The notes beneath the pieces are model-generated. The model had not been told where the DNA came from, ran no database searches, and was given only the letters and a program-made list of their open reading frames with translations. Of a stretch of 64,000 nt of DNA, positions 46,328-55,543 are shown one piece after another (position 1 is the first letter of the stretch; each line of letters opens with the position of its first letter). Origin of the DNA: an uncultured Polaribacter sp. Its GTDB lineage: Bacteria > Bacteroidota > Bacteroidia > Flavobacteriales > Flavobacteriaceae. The stretch covers positions 1 to 64,000 of the forward strand of contig NZ_CANNFH010000004.1 in assembly GCF_947503875.1 (NCBI RefSeq), given 5' to 3'. A program made the position numbers and the translations under genes.

Positions 46328-46380
46328 TGGTTAGTAGTTTTATTATTAGCAACTTTGCACTATTATTTTAAAGCAAAAGA

Positions 46381-47277
46381 ATGAATTCTAGAGTACTTGC
46401 CATTATTGCTGTATTTATTGGTACTTTTATTTATGGTATAAATTACACCATTGCCAAAGATGTAATGCCCAACTTTGTGCAACCTTATGGTTTTATTTTA
46501 ATAAGAGTGGCAGGTGCTACCCTAATTTTTTGGATCTTAGGTTTGTTTATTAAATCAGAAAAAATAGAAAAATCTGATTACAAAAAAATACTACTTGCCT
46601 CTGTTTTTGGAGTTGCCTTAAATATGCTAGCCTTTTTTAAAGGTTTAAGCTTAACAACACCCATTAGCGCCTCTGTAATGATGGTTACTTCGCCCATTAT
46701 GGTATTGCTTTTTTCTAGTATTCTACTAAAAGAAAAAATACCAAAACTTAGAATTTTAGGCGTTTTTATTGGTTTAATTGGTACTGTTATTTTAATAATT
46801 TTTGGCAATGCTACTACAGGCAATGCAACCAATAGTAATTTGGGTAATTTTTTAGTTTTAGTAAATGCAGCCTCTTATGGTTTGTATTTGGTATTGGTAA
46901 AAAACTTAATCGCAAAATACCATCCATTTACGTTTATAAAATGGTTTTATTTATTTGGTTTAATAATTGTTTTGCCTATTGGTTGGGGCGAGTTTAGTCA
47001 AATATCTTGGGCAACTATGCCAACCAATATCTATTTAAAAGTAGGTTTTGTAGTTGTTTTTACAACCTGTATAACCTATCTTTTTAACTTGTATGGCTTA
47101 AGAAAACTAAAACCAACAACGGTAAGTGTTTTTATTTATTTACAACCTGTAATAGCCACAATTTACGCCTTAATTGCTGGGAGTGACACTTTAAATTTAA
47201 CAAAAATTGCGGCTAGTATTATCATCTTTTTAGGTGTGTTTTTAGTAACCAAACAACCTAAAAGTATGGCCAAATAA
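46381..47277 (+). CDS. EamA/DMT family transporter
   Basis: 298 residues with ten membrane helices in two EamA repeats. Start AVFIGTFIYGINYTIAKDVMP and the end of repeat one SPIMVLLFSSILLKEKI near 105 are typical; the second repeat ends FIYLQPVIATIYALIAGSDTL near 260. Members export amino acids or metabolites; substrate unknown. An orphan terminator lies upstream. The yicC gene starts 35 bases downstream. Confidence 0.9.
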   Translation: MNSRVLAIIAVFIGTFIYGINYTIAKDVMPNFVQPYGFILIRVAGATLIFWILGLFIKSEKIEKSDYKKILLASVFGVALNMLAFFKGLSLTTPISASVMMVTSPIMVLLFSSILLKEKIPKLRILGVFIGLIGTVILIIFGNATTGNATNSNLGNFLVLVNAASYGLYLVLVKNLIAKYHPFTFIKWFYLFGLIIVLPIGWGEFSQISWATMPTNIYLKVGFVVVFTTCITYLFNLYGLRKLKPTTVSVFIYLQPVIATIYALIAGSDTLNLTKIAASIIIFLGVFLVTKQPKSMAK

Positions 47278-47312
47278 AGTTATATTTGCAACACATTAAA
47301 AATGATGATTTT

Positions 47313-48179
47313 ATGATTCAATCTATGACAGGTTACGGAAAAGCAGTGTTACAATTGCCTACTAAAAAAGTAACCATAGAAATTAAATCTTTAAATAGTA
47401 AAAATTTAGATTTAAATGTTAGAATTCCTTCATATTACAAAGAAAAAGAACTTTCTGTTCGTAAAAAATTAGCAAAAGCTTTGGTTAGAGGTAAGGTAGA
47501 TTTTAATGTTTTTGTAGAAATGACAGCTGATGAAACTTCGTCTAAAGTTAACAAAAGTGTTGTAAAACAATATGTAGAACAACTAAGAGAAACACTTTTT
47601 ATTGATTCTGAATATGATGTAGAATTATTAAAAATGGCAGTAAAAATGCCAGACGCTTTAAAAACAGAACGCGCAGAATTAGATGAAAACGAATGGAATC
47701 TAATTGACCAAAATATTGATATTGCTATAACTGAAATTGTGCAATACAGAACAGATGAAGCTGCCTCTTTAGAAATTGATTTTAAAAAAAGAATTGCAAA
47801 TATTAAACATTATTTAGAAGAAGTAAAAGCTTTAGATGGAGACCGAATTGAAAATGTAAAAACACGTTTAAAAAAGGCCATAGACGATTTACAAGTAGAT
47901 ACTGACCAAAATAGATTTGAGCAAGAGCTAATTTACTATTTAGAAAAACTAGATATTAATGAAGAAAAAGTGCGTTTGGCAAACCATTTAGACTATTTTT
48001 TAGAAACCTTAGCAACACCAGATTCTAATGGTAAAAAACTAGGTTTTGTTATACAAGAAATGGGTAGAGAAATTAACACAACAGGCTCTAAAGCTAATTT
48101 TGCACCCATGCAAAAAGCTGTTATTCAAATGAAAAACGAGCTAGAGCAAATTAAAGAGCAAATTTTAAATGTACTTTAA
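47313..48179 (+). CDS. yicC: YicC family endoribonuclease
   Basis: 288 residues from ATG 47313, where the family starts (MIQSMTGYGKA). A TTG at 47286 would add nine residues and lies in the -7 like box TATATTTG (47281-47288). Conserved parts: EIKSLNSKNLDLNVRIP near 28, RGKVDFNVFVE near 60, and the C-terminal DUF1732 domain with GKKLGFVIQEMGREINTTGSKA near 252. E. coli YicC cuts RNA and helps degrade the small RNA RyhB. Gene order yicC-gmk-nadD is common in bacteria of this group. Confidence 0.93.
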   Translation: MIQSMTGYGKAVLQLPTKKVTIEIKSLNSKNLDLNVRIPSYYKEKELSVRKKLAKALVRGKVDFNVFVEMTADETSSKVNKSVVKQYVEQLRETLFIDSEYDVELLKMAVKMPDALKTERAELDENEWNLIDQNIDIAITEIVQYRTDEAASLEIDFKKRIANIKHYLEEVKALDGDRIENVKTRLKKAIDDLQVDTDQNRFEQELIYYLEKLDINEEKVRLANHLDYFLETLATPDSNGKKLGFVIQEMGREINTTGSKANFAPMQKAVIQMKNELEQIKEQILNVL

Positions 48180-48183
48180 TTGG

Positions 48184-48230
48184 TTTTTGATTGATGGTTT
48201 TAAATATTAATAAAATCCATCAACCAAAAA
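48184..48230 (+). other. Intercistronic hairpin between yicC and gmk
   Basis: TTTTTGATTGATGG and CCATCAACCAAAAA form a 14-base stem with one mismatch and a long loop. There is no T-run after it, so it is more likely an mRNA stability or processing structure than a terminator. Confidence 0.45.
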
Positions 48231-48251
48231 CGAATAACAAAAAACCAAATT

Positions 48252-48839
48252 ATGTCAGATTTTAAGGGAAAATTATTTGTGTTTTCAGCGCCTTCTGGTT
48301 CTGGTAAAACCACTATTGTACGCCATTTATTACAACAAGAAAAACTAAAATTAGCGTTTTCTATTTCTGCCACTTCTAGGTTGCCCAGAGGCGAAGAAAA
48401 AGATGGAGAAGATTACTACTTTATCGATTTAAAAGATTTTAAAAGTAAAATTAAAAACGAAGAGTTTTTAGAATGGGAAGAAGTATATAGAGATAATTTT
48501 TATGGCACTTTAAAAACAGAAATAGCACGTATTTGGGCATTAAAAAAACATGTTATTTTTGATATTGATGTTGCTGGAGGCTTAAGAATTAAGAAAAAGT
48601 TTCCAAAAGAAACCTTAGCTATTTTTGTAAAACCACCAAGTATAGACGAATTAAAAATTCGTTTGAAAAAACGAAAAACAGAAAGTGAAGACAAGATTAA
48701 TATGCGCATTGCAAAGGCTTCTGTAGAGTTGGCTACTGCGCCTCAGTTTGATAAGATTATAAAAAACTATATTCTAGAAGATGCTTTAAAAGAGGCGGTA
48801 GAATTAGTTGAAGATTTTTTAAAAGAGAAAAAAGAATAG
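48252..48839 (+). CDS. gmk: Guanylate kinase
   Basis: 195 residues. Phosphorylates GMP to GDP. Seen: P-loop FSAPSGSGKTTIVRHLL near 11, GMP-binding SATSRLPRGEEKDGEDYYFI near 40 and EWEEVYRDNFYGT near 73, IFDIDVAGGLRIKK near 101, lid region KRKTESEDKINMRI near 138. In line with yicC and nadD. Confidence 0.97.
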   Translation: MSDFKGKLFVFSAPSGSGKTTIVRHLLQQEKLKLAFSISATSRLPRGEEKDGEDYYFIDLKDFKSKIKNEEFLEWEEVYRDNFYGTLKTEIARIWALKKHVIFDIDVAGGLRIKKKFPKETLAIFVKPPSIDELKIRLKKRKTESEDKINMRIAKASVELATAPQFDKIIKNYILEDALKEAVELVEDFLKEKKE

Positions 48840-48898
48840 TAAATTAAAACAAGGCTGAGCATCTTTTCTCTTTGCTCTCTTTTCTATTATCTTAAAAA

Positions 48899-49480
48899 AT
48901 GAAAATAGGTTTATATTTTGGTACTTTTAATCCCATACATGTTGGGCATTTAATTATTGCCAATTACATGGTAGAAAATTCAGATTTAGATGAAATCTGG
49001 ATGGTAGTTACACCTCACAATCCGTTTAAAAAGAAAAGTTCGCTTTTAGAAAATCACCATAGATTTGAGCTTGTATATCGCGCTACAGAAAATTATAATA
49101 AAATTAAGCCATCAGATATTGAGTTTAAATTACCACAACCCAATTATACAGTGCACACTTTAGCGCATATAGCAGACAAATACCCAAATAAAGAGTTTTG
49201 CTTAATTATGGGCGAAGACAATTTAAAGAGTTTTAATAAATGGAAAAATTTTGAAGTTATCCTAGAGAATCATCATATTTATGTATATCCAAGAATTGCA
49301 GATGGAAGCCTAGACCATCAATTTAAAGAACATTCTAAAATTCATAAAGTTACTGCACCAATTGTACAAATTTCATCTACAATGATTAGAAATGGTATTA
49401 AAAACGGACAAAACATAAAACCAATGTTAACTCCGGAAGTTTGGCAATATATAGACGAAATGAACTTTTACAAGAAATAG
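48899..49480 (+). CDS. nadD: Nicotinate-nucleotide adenylyltransferase
   Basis: 193 residues. Makes deamido-NAD from nicotinate mononucleotide and ATP. Nucleotidyltransferase motifs: GLYFGTFNPIHVGHLIIAN near 5 (GxFxPxHxGH), VVTPHNPFKKKSSLL near 37, IMGEDNLKSFNKW near 104 and ISSTMIRNGIKNG near 160 (SSTxIR). Follows gmk by 59 bases. Confidence 0.95.
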   Translation: MKIGLYFGTFNPIHVGHLIIANYMVENSDLDEIWMVVTPHNPFKKKSSLLENHHRFELVYRATENYNKIKPSDIEFKLPQPNYTVHTLAHIADKYPNKEFCLIMGEDNLKSFNKWKNFEVILENHHIYVYPRIADGSLDHQFKEHSKIHKVTAPIVQISSTMIRNGIKNGQNIKPMLTPEVWQYIDEMNFYKK

Positions 49481-49492
49481 TTTTCTTATTTT

Positions 49493-49500
49493 TACGTTTG
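49493..49500 (+). promoter_or_regulatory. -7 box before the M23 peptidase gene
   Basis: TACGTTTG, 29 bases before the TTG start of the peptidase gene. A second match, TAAATTTG (49525-49532), overlaps that start codon. Confidence 0.4.
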
Positions 49501-49529
49501 CTATTATGTAGCAGCATACAAATTTAAAT

Positions 49530-50393
49530 TTGACAAAAAACAAAAAAAATAAAGGCAAATTAAAACAAAAATTAACCGATAAATACAGGTTAGTTGTTTT
49601 AAATGAAGACACTTTTGAAGAGCGTTTCTCTTTAAAACTATCGCTCTTAAATGTATTTGTATTAGGTGGTTTTTTCTCTATTTTACTAATTGTGTTAACT
49701 ACAATTTTAATTGCATTTACACCTATAAAAGAGTACATACCTGGTTACTCCTCATCTAAACTAAAAGCAAGTGCTGTAAAATTAACTTTTGAAGCCGATT
49801 CTTTAAAACAAAAACTAGCCATTTTAGAAAATTATACCAAAGCCTTAAAACCGGTTTTAACCGGAGAAATTACGGCAGAAGAAATTGACTCTATACAAAA
49901 CGAGGCAAGACAAATAAATATTGAAATAGACGATTTAGATGCCACACCAGAAGATTCTTTATTTAGAGAAAAAGTAGCAAAAGAAAATAGATTTGCTATT
50001 TTAAATAATAACAATAATAGTATAAAAGTCGTTTTTTTTGCACCTCTAAATGGTATTATTTCTCAAAATTTTGAGTCTAGTTCAAAACATTTTGCAGTAG
50101 ATATTGTTGCCAAAAAAGGTTCACCTGTAAAAGCTGTTGCAGATGGTACTGTAATTTTTTCTGGCTGGACTGCAGAAACAGGCTATGTAATACTTTTAAA
50201 ACACAATAAAGATTTTATATCTGTATACAAACACAATGGTAATTTACTAAAGCAACAAGGCGATTTTGTTAAATCTGGAGAAGTAATAGCAAGTGTAGGT
50301 TCTACAGGAGAGTTTACTACTGGGCCACATTTGCATTTTGAGCTTTGGAAAGGTGGTTATGCAGTAAATCCCACAAATTTTATAGATTTTTAA
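49530..50393 (+). CDS. M23 family metallopeptidase, membrane-anchored
   Basis: 287 residues from a TTG start; an in-frame TAG just upstream excludes an earlier start and no ATG fits. One membrane helix (about 38-65), then a coiled-coil-like part (80-140), then the LytM/M23 peptidase domain with H in SSKHFAVDIVAKKGSP near 188, the D in the same motif, and GPHLHFELWKGG near 268. Acts on peptidoglycan in the periplasm. The GH3-like gene follows after 3 bases. Confidence 0.92.
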   Translation: MTKNKKNKGKLKQKLTDKYRLVVLNEDTFEERFSLKLSLLNVFVLGGFFSILLIVLTTILIAFTPIKEYIPGYSSSKLKASAVKLTFEADSLKQKLAILENYTKALKPVLTGEITAEEIDSIQNEARQINIEIDDLDATPEDSLFREKVAKENRFAILNNNNNSIKVVFFAPLNGIISQNFESSSKHFAVDIVAKKGSPVKAVADGTVIFSGWTAETGYVILLKHNKDFISVYKHNGNLLKQQGDFVKSGEVIASVGSTGEFTTGPHLHFELWKGGYAVNPTNFIDF

Positions 50394-50396
50394 AAA

Positions 50397-51890
50397 ATGA
50401 GTATTAAATCTTTTTTCGCAATTCCGTTTGCCAAATACCATACCAAAAAAGTATTAAAATGGGCCAACAATCCGCACAAAACCCAAGAAAAAGTTTTTAA
50501 AAACCTACTCTCTAAAGGCGCTAAAACTGCATTTGGTAAAGATCATAATTTTAGTGCTATAAAAAATTATAGCGATTTTAAAAAGAACGTAAAGGTTACG
50601 GATTATGAGGGATTAAGACCTTATGTAGATAGAATGGTTGCTGGCGAAACAGATGTTTTATGGACTGGTAAACCTTTGTATTATGCCAAAACTTCTGGCA
50701 CAACTTCTGGTGCAAAATACATACCTATTACCAAAGACTCTATGCCAACGCATATAAAAGCTGCAAAAAATGCATTGCTATTTTATATTGCAGAAAAAAA
50801 CGATGCTAGTTTTGTAGACGGTAAAATGATTTTTTTACAAGGAAGCCCAGTTTTAGAAGACAAAAACGGAGTAAAATTAGGCAGGTTAAGTGGTATTGTT
50901 GCGCATTATGTGCCACAATATTTACTTAAAAACAGATTACCTTCTTGGGAAACCAACTGCATAGAAGATTGGGATACCAAAGTAAATGCAATTGTAGAAG
51001 AAACTGTAAATGAAAACATGTCTGTAATTAGTGGTATACCTTCTTGGGTACAGATGTATTTTGAAAAGTTAATTGAAAAAACAGGCAAATCTATCACAGA
51101 GTTATTCCCTAATTTTAATTTTTTTATTTACGGTGGTGTAAATTTTGAACCTTATAAAAATAAGTTCGAAAGTTTAATTGGTAAAAAAATAGATTACATA
51201 GAATTATATCCTGCTTCAGAAGGTTTTATTGCCTACCAAGATTCGCAAAAAGAAAAAGGAATGTTGTTGCAATTAGATTCTGGTATTTTTTACGAATTTA
51301 TACCTGCAACTGAATTTTTTGATGAAAACCCCACTAGAATTTCTTTAAAAGATGTAAAAATTGGCGTAAACTATGTAATTATATTAAATACAACAGCAGG
51401 TCTTTGGGGTTACAATATTGGAGATACTGTAGAATTTACATCAACAAAACCCTACAGAATTAAAGTTACAGGTAGAATTAAACATTTTATATCCGCCTTT
51501 GGCGAACATGTTATTGGTAAAGAGGTTGAGAAAGCGTTAAATGATGCTATTTTAGGTACTTCTATAAATGTAAGTGAATTTACAGTGGCACCTCAAGTTA
51601 ATCCAGAAAATGGTTTACCTTACCACGAATGGTTTATAGAATTTGAAAACGAACCAGAAAGCTTAGAAGAATTTGCTAGAAAAATAGATGCTTCTATGCA
51701 AACACAAAATATTTATTATTTCGATTTAATTGAAGGTAAAGTTTTACGACCTTTAAAAATAAGTAAAGTTAAAAAAGGTGGTTTTCATGCATACATGAAA
51801 TCTATTGGTAAATTTGGCGGACAAAATAAAATTCCGCAATTATCTGACAACAGAAAAATTGCAGACGTACTGCAAGATTTCTTAGTTTAA
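50397..51890 (+). CDS. GH3 auxin-responsive-promoter family protein
   Basis: 497 residues, adenylate-forming (ANL) fold like the plant GH3 acyl-amido synthetases. Motif 1 is YAKTSGTTSGAKYIPIT near 97; YPASEGFIAYQDSQ near 263 is the second nucleotide motif; NYVIILNTTAGLWGYNIGDTVEF near 322 the third. It would join a carboxylic acid to an amine or thiol with ATP; in bacteria the real substrate is unknown. In one transcript with the M23 peptidase before it and the small membrane peptide after it. Confidence 0.88.
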   Translation: MSIKSFFAIPFAKYHTKKVLKWANNPHKTQEKVFKNLLSKGAKTAFGKDHNFSAIKNYSDFKKNVKVTDYEGLRPYVDRMVAGETDVLWTGKPLYYAKTSGTTSGAKYIPITKDSMPTHIKAAKNALLFYIAEKNDASFVDGKMIFLQGSPVLEDKNGVKLGRLSGIVAHYVPQYLLKNRLPSWETNCIEDWDTKVNAIVEETVNENMSVISGIPSWVQMYFEKLIEKTGKSITELFPNFNFFIYGGVNFEPYKNKFESLIGKKIDYIELYPASEGFIAYQDSQKEKGMLLQLDSGIFYEFIPATEFFDENPTRISLKDVKIGVNYVIILNTTAGLWGYNIGDTVEFTSTKPYRIKVTGRIKHFISAFGEHVIGKEVEKALNDAILGTSINVSEFTVAPQVNPENGLPYHEWFIEFENEPESLEEFARKIDASMQTQNIYYFDLIEGKVLRPLKISKVKKGGFHAYMKSIGKFGGQNKIPQLSDNRKIADVLQDFLV

Positions 51891-51907
51891 AACAAAAATA
51901 TAAAAAA

Positions 51908-51991
51908 ATGGGTGGAGATTATTTATTTTTAGTACTCGCAATAGTATTGGTAATTGTGTATTTTTACAACAAAATTAGAAACAGAAGGTAA
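51908..51991 (+). CDS. 27-residue single-helix membrane peptide
   Basis: ATG at 51908, stop TAA overlapping the next ATG (TAATG). The peptide is one membrane helix (YLFLVLAIVLVIVYFY) with a basic end (NKIRNRR), the topology of a small inner-membrane protein with cytoplasmic C-terminus. It lies 17 bases after the GH3 gene and is coupled to queD. I know of no family name. The coupling and the clean helix support a real gene. Confidence 0.6.
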   Translation: MGGDYLFLVLAIVLVIVYFYNKIRNRR

Positions 51992-52440
51992 TGAGTACAA
52001 TTAGAATTACAAAGAAATTTAATTTTGAAACTGGCCATGCCTTATATGGTTATGATGGTAAATGTAAAAATGTACACGGACATTCTTACAAGCTTTATGT
52101 AACTGTTTCTGGTAAGCCTATTAAAGATACTTCTAATGTAAAATTAGGAATGGTTATTGATTTTGGCGATTTAAAAAAAATTGTAAATGAAGAAATTGTA
52201 GATGTTTTTGATCATGCTACAGTTTTTAATAAAAACACACCTCACGTAGAGTTGGCAAAAGAGTTAATGGACAGAGGACATGACGTTTTGTTGGTAGATT
52301 ACCAACCTACAAGTGAAATGATGATTATAGATTTTGCTAAAAAAATTAAAGAAAGATTACCTAAAAACATAAAATTACATTCTTTAAAATTACAAGAAAC
52401 TAGTACTAGTTTTGCAGAGTGGTTTGCTAGTGAAAATTAA
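51991..52440 (+). CDS. queD: 6-carboxytetrahydropterin synthase (QueD/PTPS)
   Basis: 149 residues. Zinc-binding histidines: H in FETGHALYGYDGKCKNVHGHSYKL split as FETGHALYG near 16 and NVHGHSYKLYV near 28-30; catalytic Cys is in GKCKNVHG, and the Asp-His pair in FDHATVFN near 73. The terminal Glu in KLQETSTS near 139 binds the pterin. Takes part in queuosine precursor synthesis from 7,8-dihydroneopterin triphosphate. Start overlaps the stop of the small membrane peptide. Confidence 0.93.
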   Translation: MSTIRITKKFNFETGHALYGYDGKCKNVHGHSYKLYVTVSGKPIKDTSNVKLGMVIDFGDLKKIVNEEIVDVFDHATVFNKNTPHVELAKELMDRGHDVLLVDYQPTSEMMIIDFAKKIKERLPKNIKLHSLKLQETSTSFAEWFASEN

Positions 52441-52457
52441 CATATAAATCAAAAATT

Positions 52458-53003
52458 ATGAAAAAAATTACATCAGTATTCGTTTTACTTTTGGCCATTA
52501 TTACAATTAGTAGTTGTAGTAGCAGTAGTGATAGTAATAATGAACCTGCTTTTATTTTATCGAACACAAATATTGTAGGCAGTTATGCCATTACTAATTT
52601 AAATATTAGTACAGATATTACAACTACCTCTAATGGTTTTCCTATAAAAGTAGCCACAGCAACCACAGAAGGAGATTTATTTAAACTAAATTTAGAATTA
52701 GCTGCAAATGGCACTTATACTATGGTAGGTAGCTATACCATACTTTATAAATTAGACCCGGTTGTAGGCGATAGTTTTGAAGAAAGAGATATTATAGAAG
52801 ATATAGATTTTGCTGGTACTTTTAGCGTTAACGAGGCTGATAATACCATAACTTTTTCTGGAGGTTTACTGCCAAATCTAAGTGGTACTTTAGAAGTAAA
52901 AAACTTTAATGAAGATAGTTTTAGTCTGTATCAAGAAATTGAAGTACCTGTTAATAGTAATGTAGAGGAAGTAACTACTTATATTACTTTTGAAAGAATA
53001 TAA
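52458..53003 (+). CDS. Lipoprotein of unknown function
   Basis: 181 residues. The lipobox ITISSCSSSSDSNNE gives lipidated Cys20, followed by a serine-rich spacer. The rest is beta-rich (GSYAITNLNIS, NGTYTMVGSYTI, ADNTITFSGGLLP, YITFERI), like lipocalin-type Bacteroidota lipoproteins. Function unknown. It ends at the bidirectional terminator shared with pth. Confidence 0.8.
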   Translation: MKKITSVFVLLLAIITISSCSSSSDSNNEPAFILSNTNIVGSYAITNLNISTDITTTSNGFPIKVATATTEGDLFKLNLELAANGTYTMVGSYTILYKLDPVVGDSFEERDIIEDIDFAGTFSVNEADNTITFSGGLLPNLSGTLEVKNFNEDSFSLYQEIEVPVNSNVEEVTTYITFERI

Positions 53004-53038
53004 AATAGGTTAGCTAAAATATAAAGCTAACCTATTTT
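53002..53038. terminator. Bidirectional terminator between lipoprotein gene and pth
   Basis: Perfect 14-base stem AAAATAGGTTAGCT / AGCTAACCTATTTT with nine-base loop. Both arms reach into the stop codons of the two convergent genes (TAA at 53001-53003 and 53039-53037). Confidence 0.85.
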
Positions 53039-53666
53039 ACTTTCCATTGTAGGTATTCATAGTATTTGCTAAACCTGCTGTGCCAAAAGAAGTAATTACT
53101 TTGGCAGACAAAGGCAAACGTTCTATTAATTGACTAGTTTCTTCTTTATTCCATTCGCCCAAAACATAATCTACTTGCCTACCTTTAGCGTAATTTGCAC
53201 TTACGCCAAAACGAAATCTTGGGTATTTGTTTGTCCCTAATTTTTCTTGAATATCTTTTAAGCCATTATGGCCACCATCACTACCTTTTGCTTTTACACG
53301 AATAGTACCAAAATCGATATTTAAATCGTCTGTAACAATAAGGAGATTATCAACAGCAATTTTTTCTTTTTGCATCCAATATTTTACTGCTTTTCCACTT
53401 AAATTCATAAATGTATTTGGCTTTAATAAAATAAAAGTTCGCCCTTTAAAACGAAACGTAGCAACATCACCCAACTTATCTGTTTCAAAAGAAACTTTAT
53501 GCTCTTCTGCTACTTCATCTAGAATTTTAAAGCCAATATTATGTCGCGTTTCTAAATATTTATCGCCAATATTACCCAAACCAACAATTAAAAATTTTTT
53601 CATTAGATCTTCTTTTATCTCTTTGTTTAAGCCCAAGTTTCTTTTTATAATTGATAAGAAATTCAT
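53037..53666 (-). CDS. pth: Peptidyl-tRNA hydrolase
   Basis: 209 residues from ATG 53666; the classic start would be ATG 53603 (MKKFLIVGLGNIG). The long form is kept because a -7 box lies just before 53666 and a similar basic N-terminal extension is common in Flavobacteriia. Recycles peptidyl-tRNA. Seen: catalytic His in ETRHNIGFKILDE, FILLKPNTFMNLSGKAV near 98, VTDDLNIDFGTIRVKAKGSDGGHNGLKDI split near 115-145. Same strand as rplY and prs, an order common in this phylum. Confidence 0.95.
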   Translation of the reverse strand: MNFLSIIKRNLGLNKEIKEDLMKKFLIVGLGNIGDKYLETRHNIGFKILDEVAEEHKVSFETDKLGDVATFRFKGRTFILLKPNTFMNLSGKAVKYWMQKEKIAVDNLLIVTDDLNIDFGTIRVKAKGSDGGHNGLKDIQEKLGTNKYPRFRFGVSANYAKGRQVDYVLGEWNKEETSQLIERLPLSAKVITSFGTAGLANTMNTYNGK

Positions 53667-53670
53667 TCCT

Positions 53671-53678
53671 CAAAAATA
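53671..53678 (-). promoter_or_regulatory. -7 box of pth
   Basis: TATTTTTG on the minus strand, 4 bases before ATG 53666. If used, the mRNA begins about at this ATG, in favour of the longer protein or a leader for the inner start. Confidence 0.35.
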
Positions 53679-53780
53679 AGAAGAAATATAAAGTTATCTA
53701 TGGTACATAATATCTAAAATTTTATAGAACTAAACTTTACTTTAGATAAATCTATAAAACTCTAAATCGAGTTCAGCGTA

Positions 53781-53817
53781 AAAAAAAAGCGTTACAAAAT
53801 TGTAACGCTTTTTTTTA
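53781..53817 (-). terminator. Intrinsic terminator of rplY
   Basis: AAAAAAGCGTTACAA / TTGTAACGCTTTTTT stem, 20 bases after the rplY stop, with A and T runs on both sides. Confidence 0.9.
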
Positions 53818-53835
53818 TTAAATGAAACACAGTGC

Positions 53836-54441
53836 CTATTCAGCTGCTGGTGCTTCTGCTTCTTCAGTTGCTTCTTCTTCATCGTCTGCAACAGTAGCAT
53901 TTCTAGAAGTTCTAACTTGTACAACCACTGTATTCTCTGGGTGCATAAATGTGTAATCGTCATTAAATAGAGACGTAATTACTAATTTACTACCAATTTT
54001 TAAGCTAGAAATATCTGCAGTTACATAATCTGGTAAATTAGCAGGTATTGCTTTTACTTTTAACTTACGGTTTGTAAAACGTAAAGATCCTCCATTTAAA
54101 ACTCCTGGAGAAGTACCTGTTAATTTCACAGGAATTTCCATAGTAACTTCTTTATCATCAAATAACTGATAAAAATCTACGTGTAGTATTTTATCTGTTA
54201 CTGGGTGAAATTGGATATCTTGTAAGATAGCCGCTATTTTTTGTCCATCAACATGAATTTCTGCAGTATAAACGTTTGGAGTGTACACCAAGTTTTTAAA
54301 TGCTAATTCTTCTGCTGAAAAATGCATTGGCTTGTCTCCTCCGTAAATAACGCAAGGAACCATACCAGCATTACGTAAGGCTTTGGTTGCTACCTTGCCC
54401 ACGCTTTCTCTTTTTGATCCTTTAATTGTAATTGATTTCAT
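53836..54441 (-). CDS. rplY: 50S ribosomal protein L25 (general stress protein Ctc)
   Basis: 201 residues, long Ctc type. N-terminal L25 domain (1-90): [32 protein letters not shown] binds 5S rRNA; C-terminal TL5/CTC domain (95-180) with [20 protein letters not shown] [18 protein letters not shown]. The tail ([14 protein letters not shown]) is acidic and disordered. Downstream of prs by 62 bases on the same strand, as in many bacteria. Confidence 0.96.
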   Translation of the reverse strand: MKSITIKGSKRESVGKVATKALRNAGMVPCVIYGGDKPMHFSAEELAFKNLVYTPNVYTAEIHVDGQKIAAILQDIQFHPVTDKILHVDFYQLFDDKEVTMEIPVKLTGTSPGVLNGGSLRFTNRKLKVKAIPANLPDYVTADISSLKIGSKLVITSLFNDDYTFMHPENTVVVQVRTSRNATVADDEEEATEEAEAPAAE

Positions 54442-54503
54442 TACTTTTTGTTTAAAATTAATTTACCCGTTTTGCTCTAATTTTTAAGAGATTTCTTGGG
54501 GTT

Positions 54504-55445
54504 TTACATTAAAAATTGTCCACTAATTGAGTTGTTATCTTGCACTTTGTGCATAACTGCCGCAAATAATGGCGCGCAAGATACTACTTTTATTTTAGAT
54601 GTCTCCTTTTTTAACGGAATTGTATCTGAAACTATTAATTCTGTTAATGCAGATGCTTCTATTCTTTCGTAAGCATCTCCAGAAAGTATAGGATGTGTAC
54701 AAATAGCTCGTACACTATTCGCACCTCTTTCTTTCATTAAATTTGCTGCATGGGCTAAAGTACCTCCTGTATCTATCATATCATCTACTAGAATAATATC
54801 TTTACCTTCTACATCTCCAATAACCTCCATATGCCCAATAACATTTGCTTTTTTACGCTGTTTATAACAAATAACTACATCTGAATGTAAGTGTTTAGAA
54901 TACGCATAAGCTCTTTTAGAACCACCCATATCTGGTGATGCAATGGTAAGATTTTCTAATTTTAAACTTTTTATGTACGGCATAAAAATAGTAGATGCAA
55001 ATAAATGGTCTACAGGTCTTTCAAAAAATCCTTGAATTTGATCTGCATGCAAATCCATTGTCATAATTCTAGTGGCACCAGCAGCTTCTAGCAATTTAGC
55101 AACTAATTTTGCTCCAATAGCAACCCTTGGTTGATCTTTTCTATCTTGCCTAGCCCAACCAAAATATGGCATAACAGCAGTAATATGCCTTGCAGATGCT
55201 CTTTTAGCTGCGTCTAAAATTAATAGCATTTCCATTAAGTTATCTGAATTAGGAAATGTAGAGCCTATAATAAAAACTCTTCTCCCTCTTACAGATTCTT
55301 CAAAAGCTGGCTGAAATTCTCCATCACTAAAGTAGGTTATCTTAATGTTTCCTAAGGTTGTACTATATTCTTTTGCAATTTTTTCTGCTAAAACTTTGCT
55401 TTGTCTACAAGCAAATAGTTTTGGCGCAAGCTGATTTGAAGGCAT
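54504..55445 (-). CDS. prs: Ribose-phosphate pyrophosphokinase
   Basis: 313 residues. Makes PRPP from ribose-5-phosphate and ATP. Seen: LFACRQSKVLAEKIAKEY near 9, FSDGEFQPAFEESVRGRRVF near 38, MPYFGWARQDRKDQPR near 92, MDLHADQIQGFF near 128 and the PRPP loop ILVDDMIDTGGTLAHAA near 214. The flexible catalytic segment near 195 is YKQRKKANVIGHMEV. Has a -7 box at 55480-55487. Confidence 0.97.
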   Translation of the reverse strand: MPSNQLAPKLFACRQSKVLAEKIAKEYSTTLGNIKITYFSDGEFQPAFEESVRGRRVFIIGSTFPNSDNLMEMLLILDAAKRASARHITAVMPYFGWARQDRKDQPRVAIGAKLVAKLLEAAGATRIMTMDLHADQIQGFFERPVDHLFASTIFMPYIKSLKLENLTIASPDMGGSKRAYAYSKHLHSDVVICYKQRKKANVIGHMEVIGDVEGKDIILVDDMIDTGGTLAHAANLMKERGANSVRAICTHPILSGDAYERIEASALTELIVSDTIPLKKETSKIKVVSCAPLFAAVMHKVQDNNSISGQFLM

Positions 55446-55479
55446 TTAGTTCTTTTTTAGTGGTGTTATTTGTAGTTGA

Positions 55480-55487
55480 CAAAAGTA
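55480..55487 (-). promoter_or_regulatory. -7 box of prs
   Basis: TACTTTTG on the minus strand, 34 bases before the prs ATG. Back to back with the tRNA-Leu promoter on the other strand. Confidence 0.5.
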
Positions 55488-55543
55488 GAAATTATTTATT
55501 GAGTTTGAAATATATTTATATACTTTAAAATAAAATATTTTTA

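Noticed and set aside
47281-47288. TATATTTG as yicC promoter and TTG 47286 as start
   Set aside because: The box has no -33 partner and the TTG start would add residues unlike the family; ATG 47313 preferred.
49427-49738. 103-codon minus-strand frame between nadD and the M23 gene
   Set aside because: Overlaps the ends of two certain genes on the other strand and has no family features.
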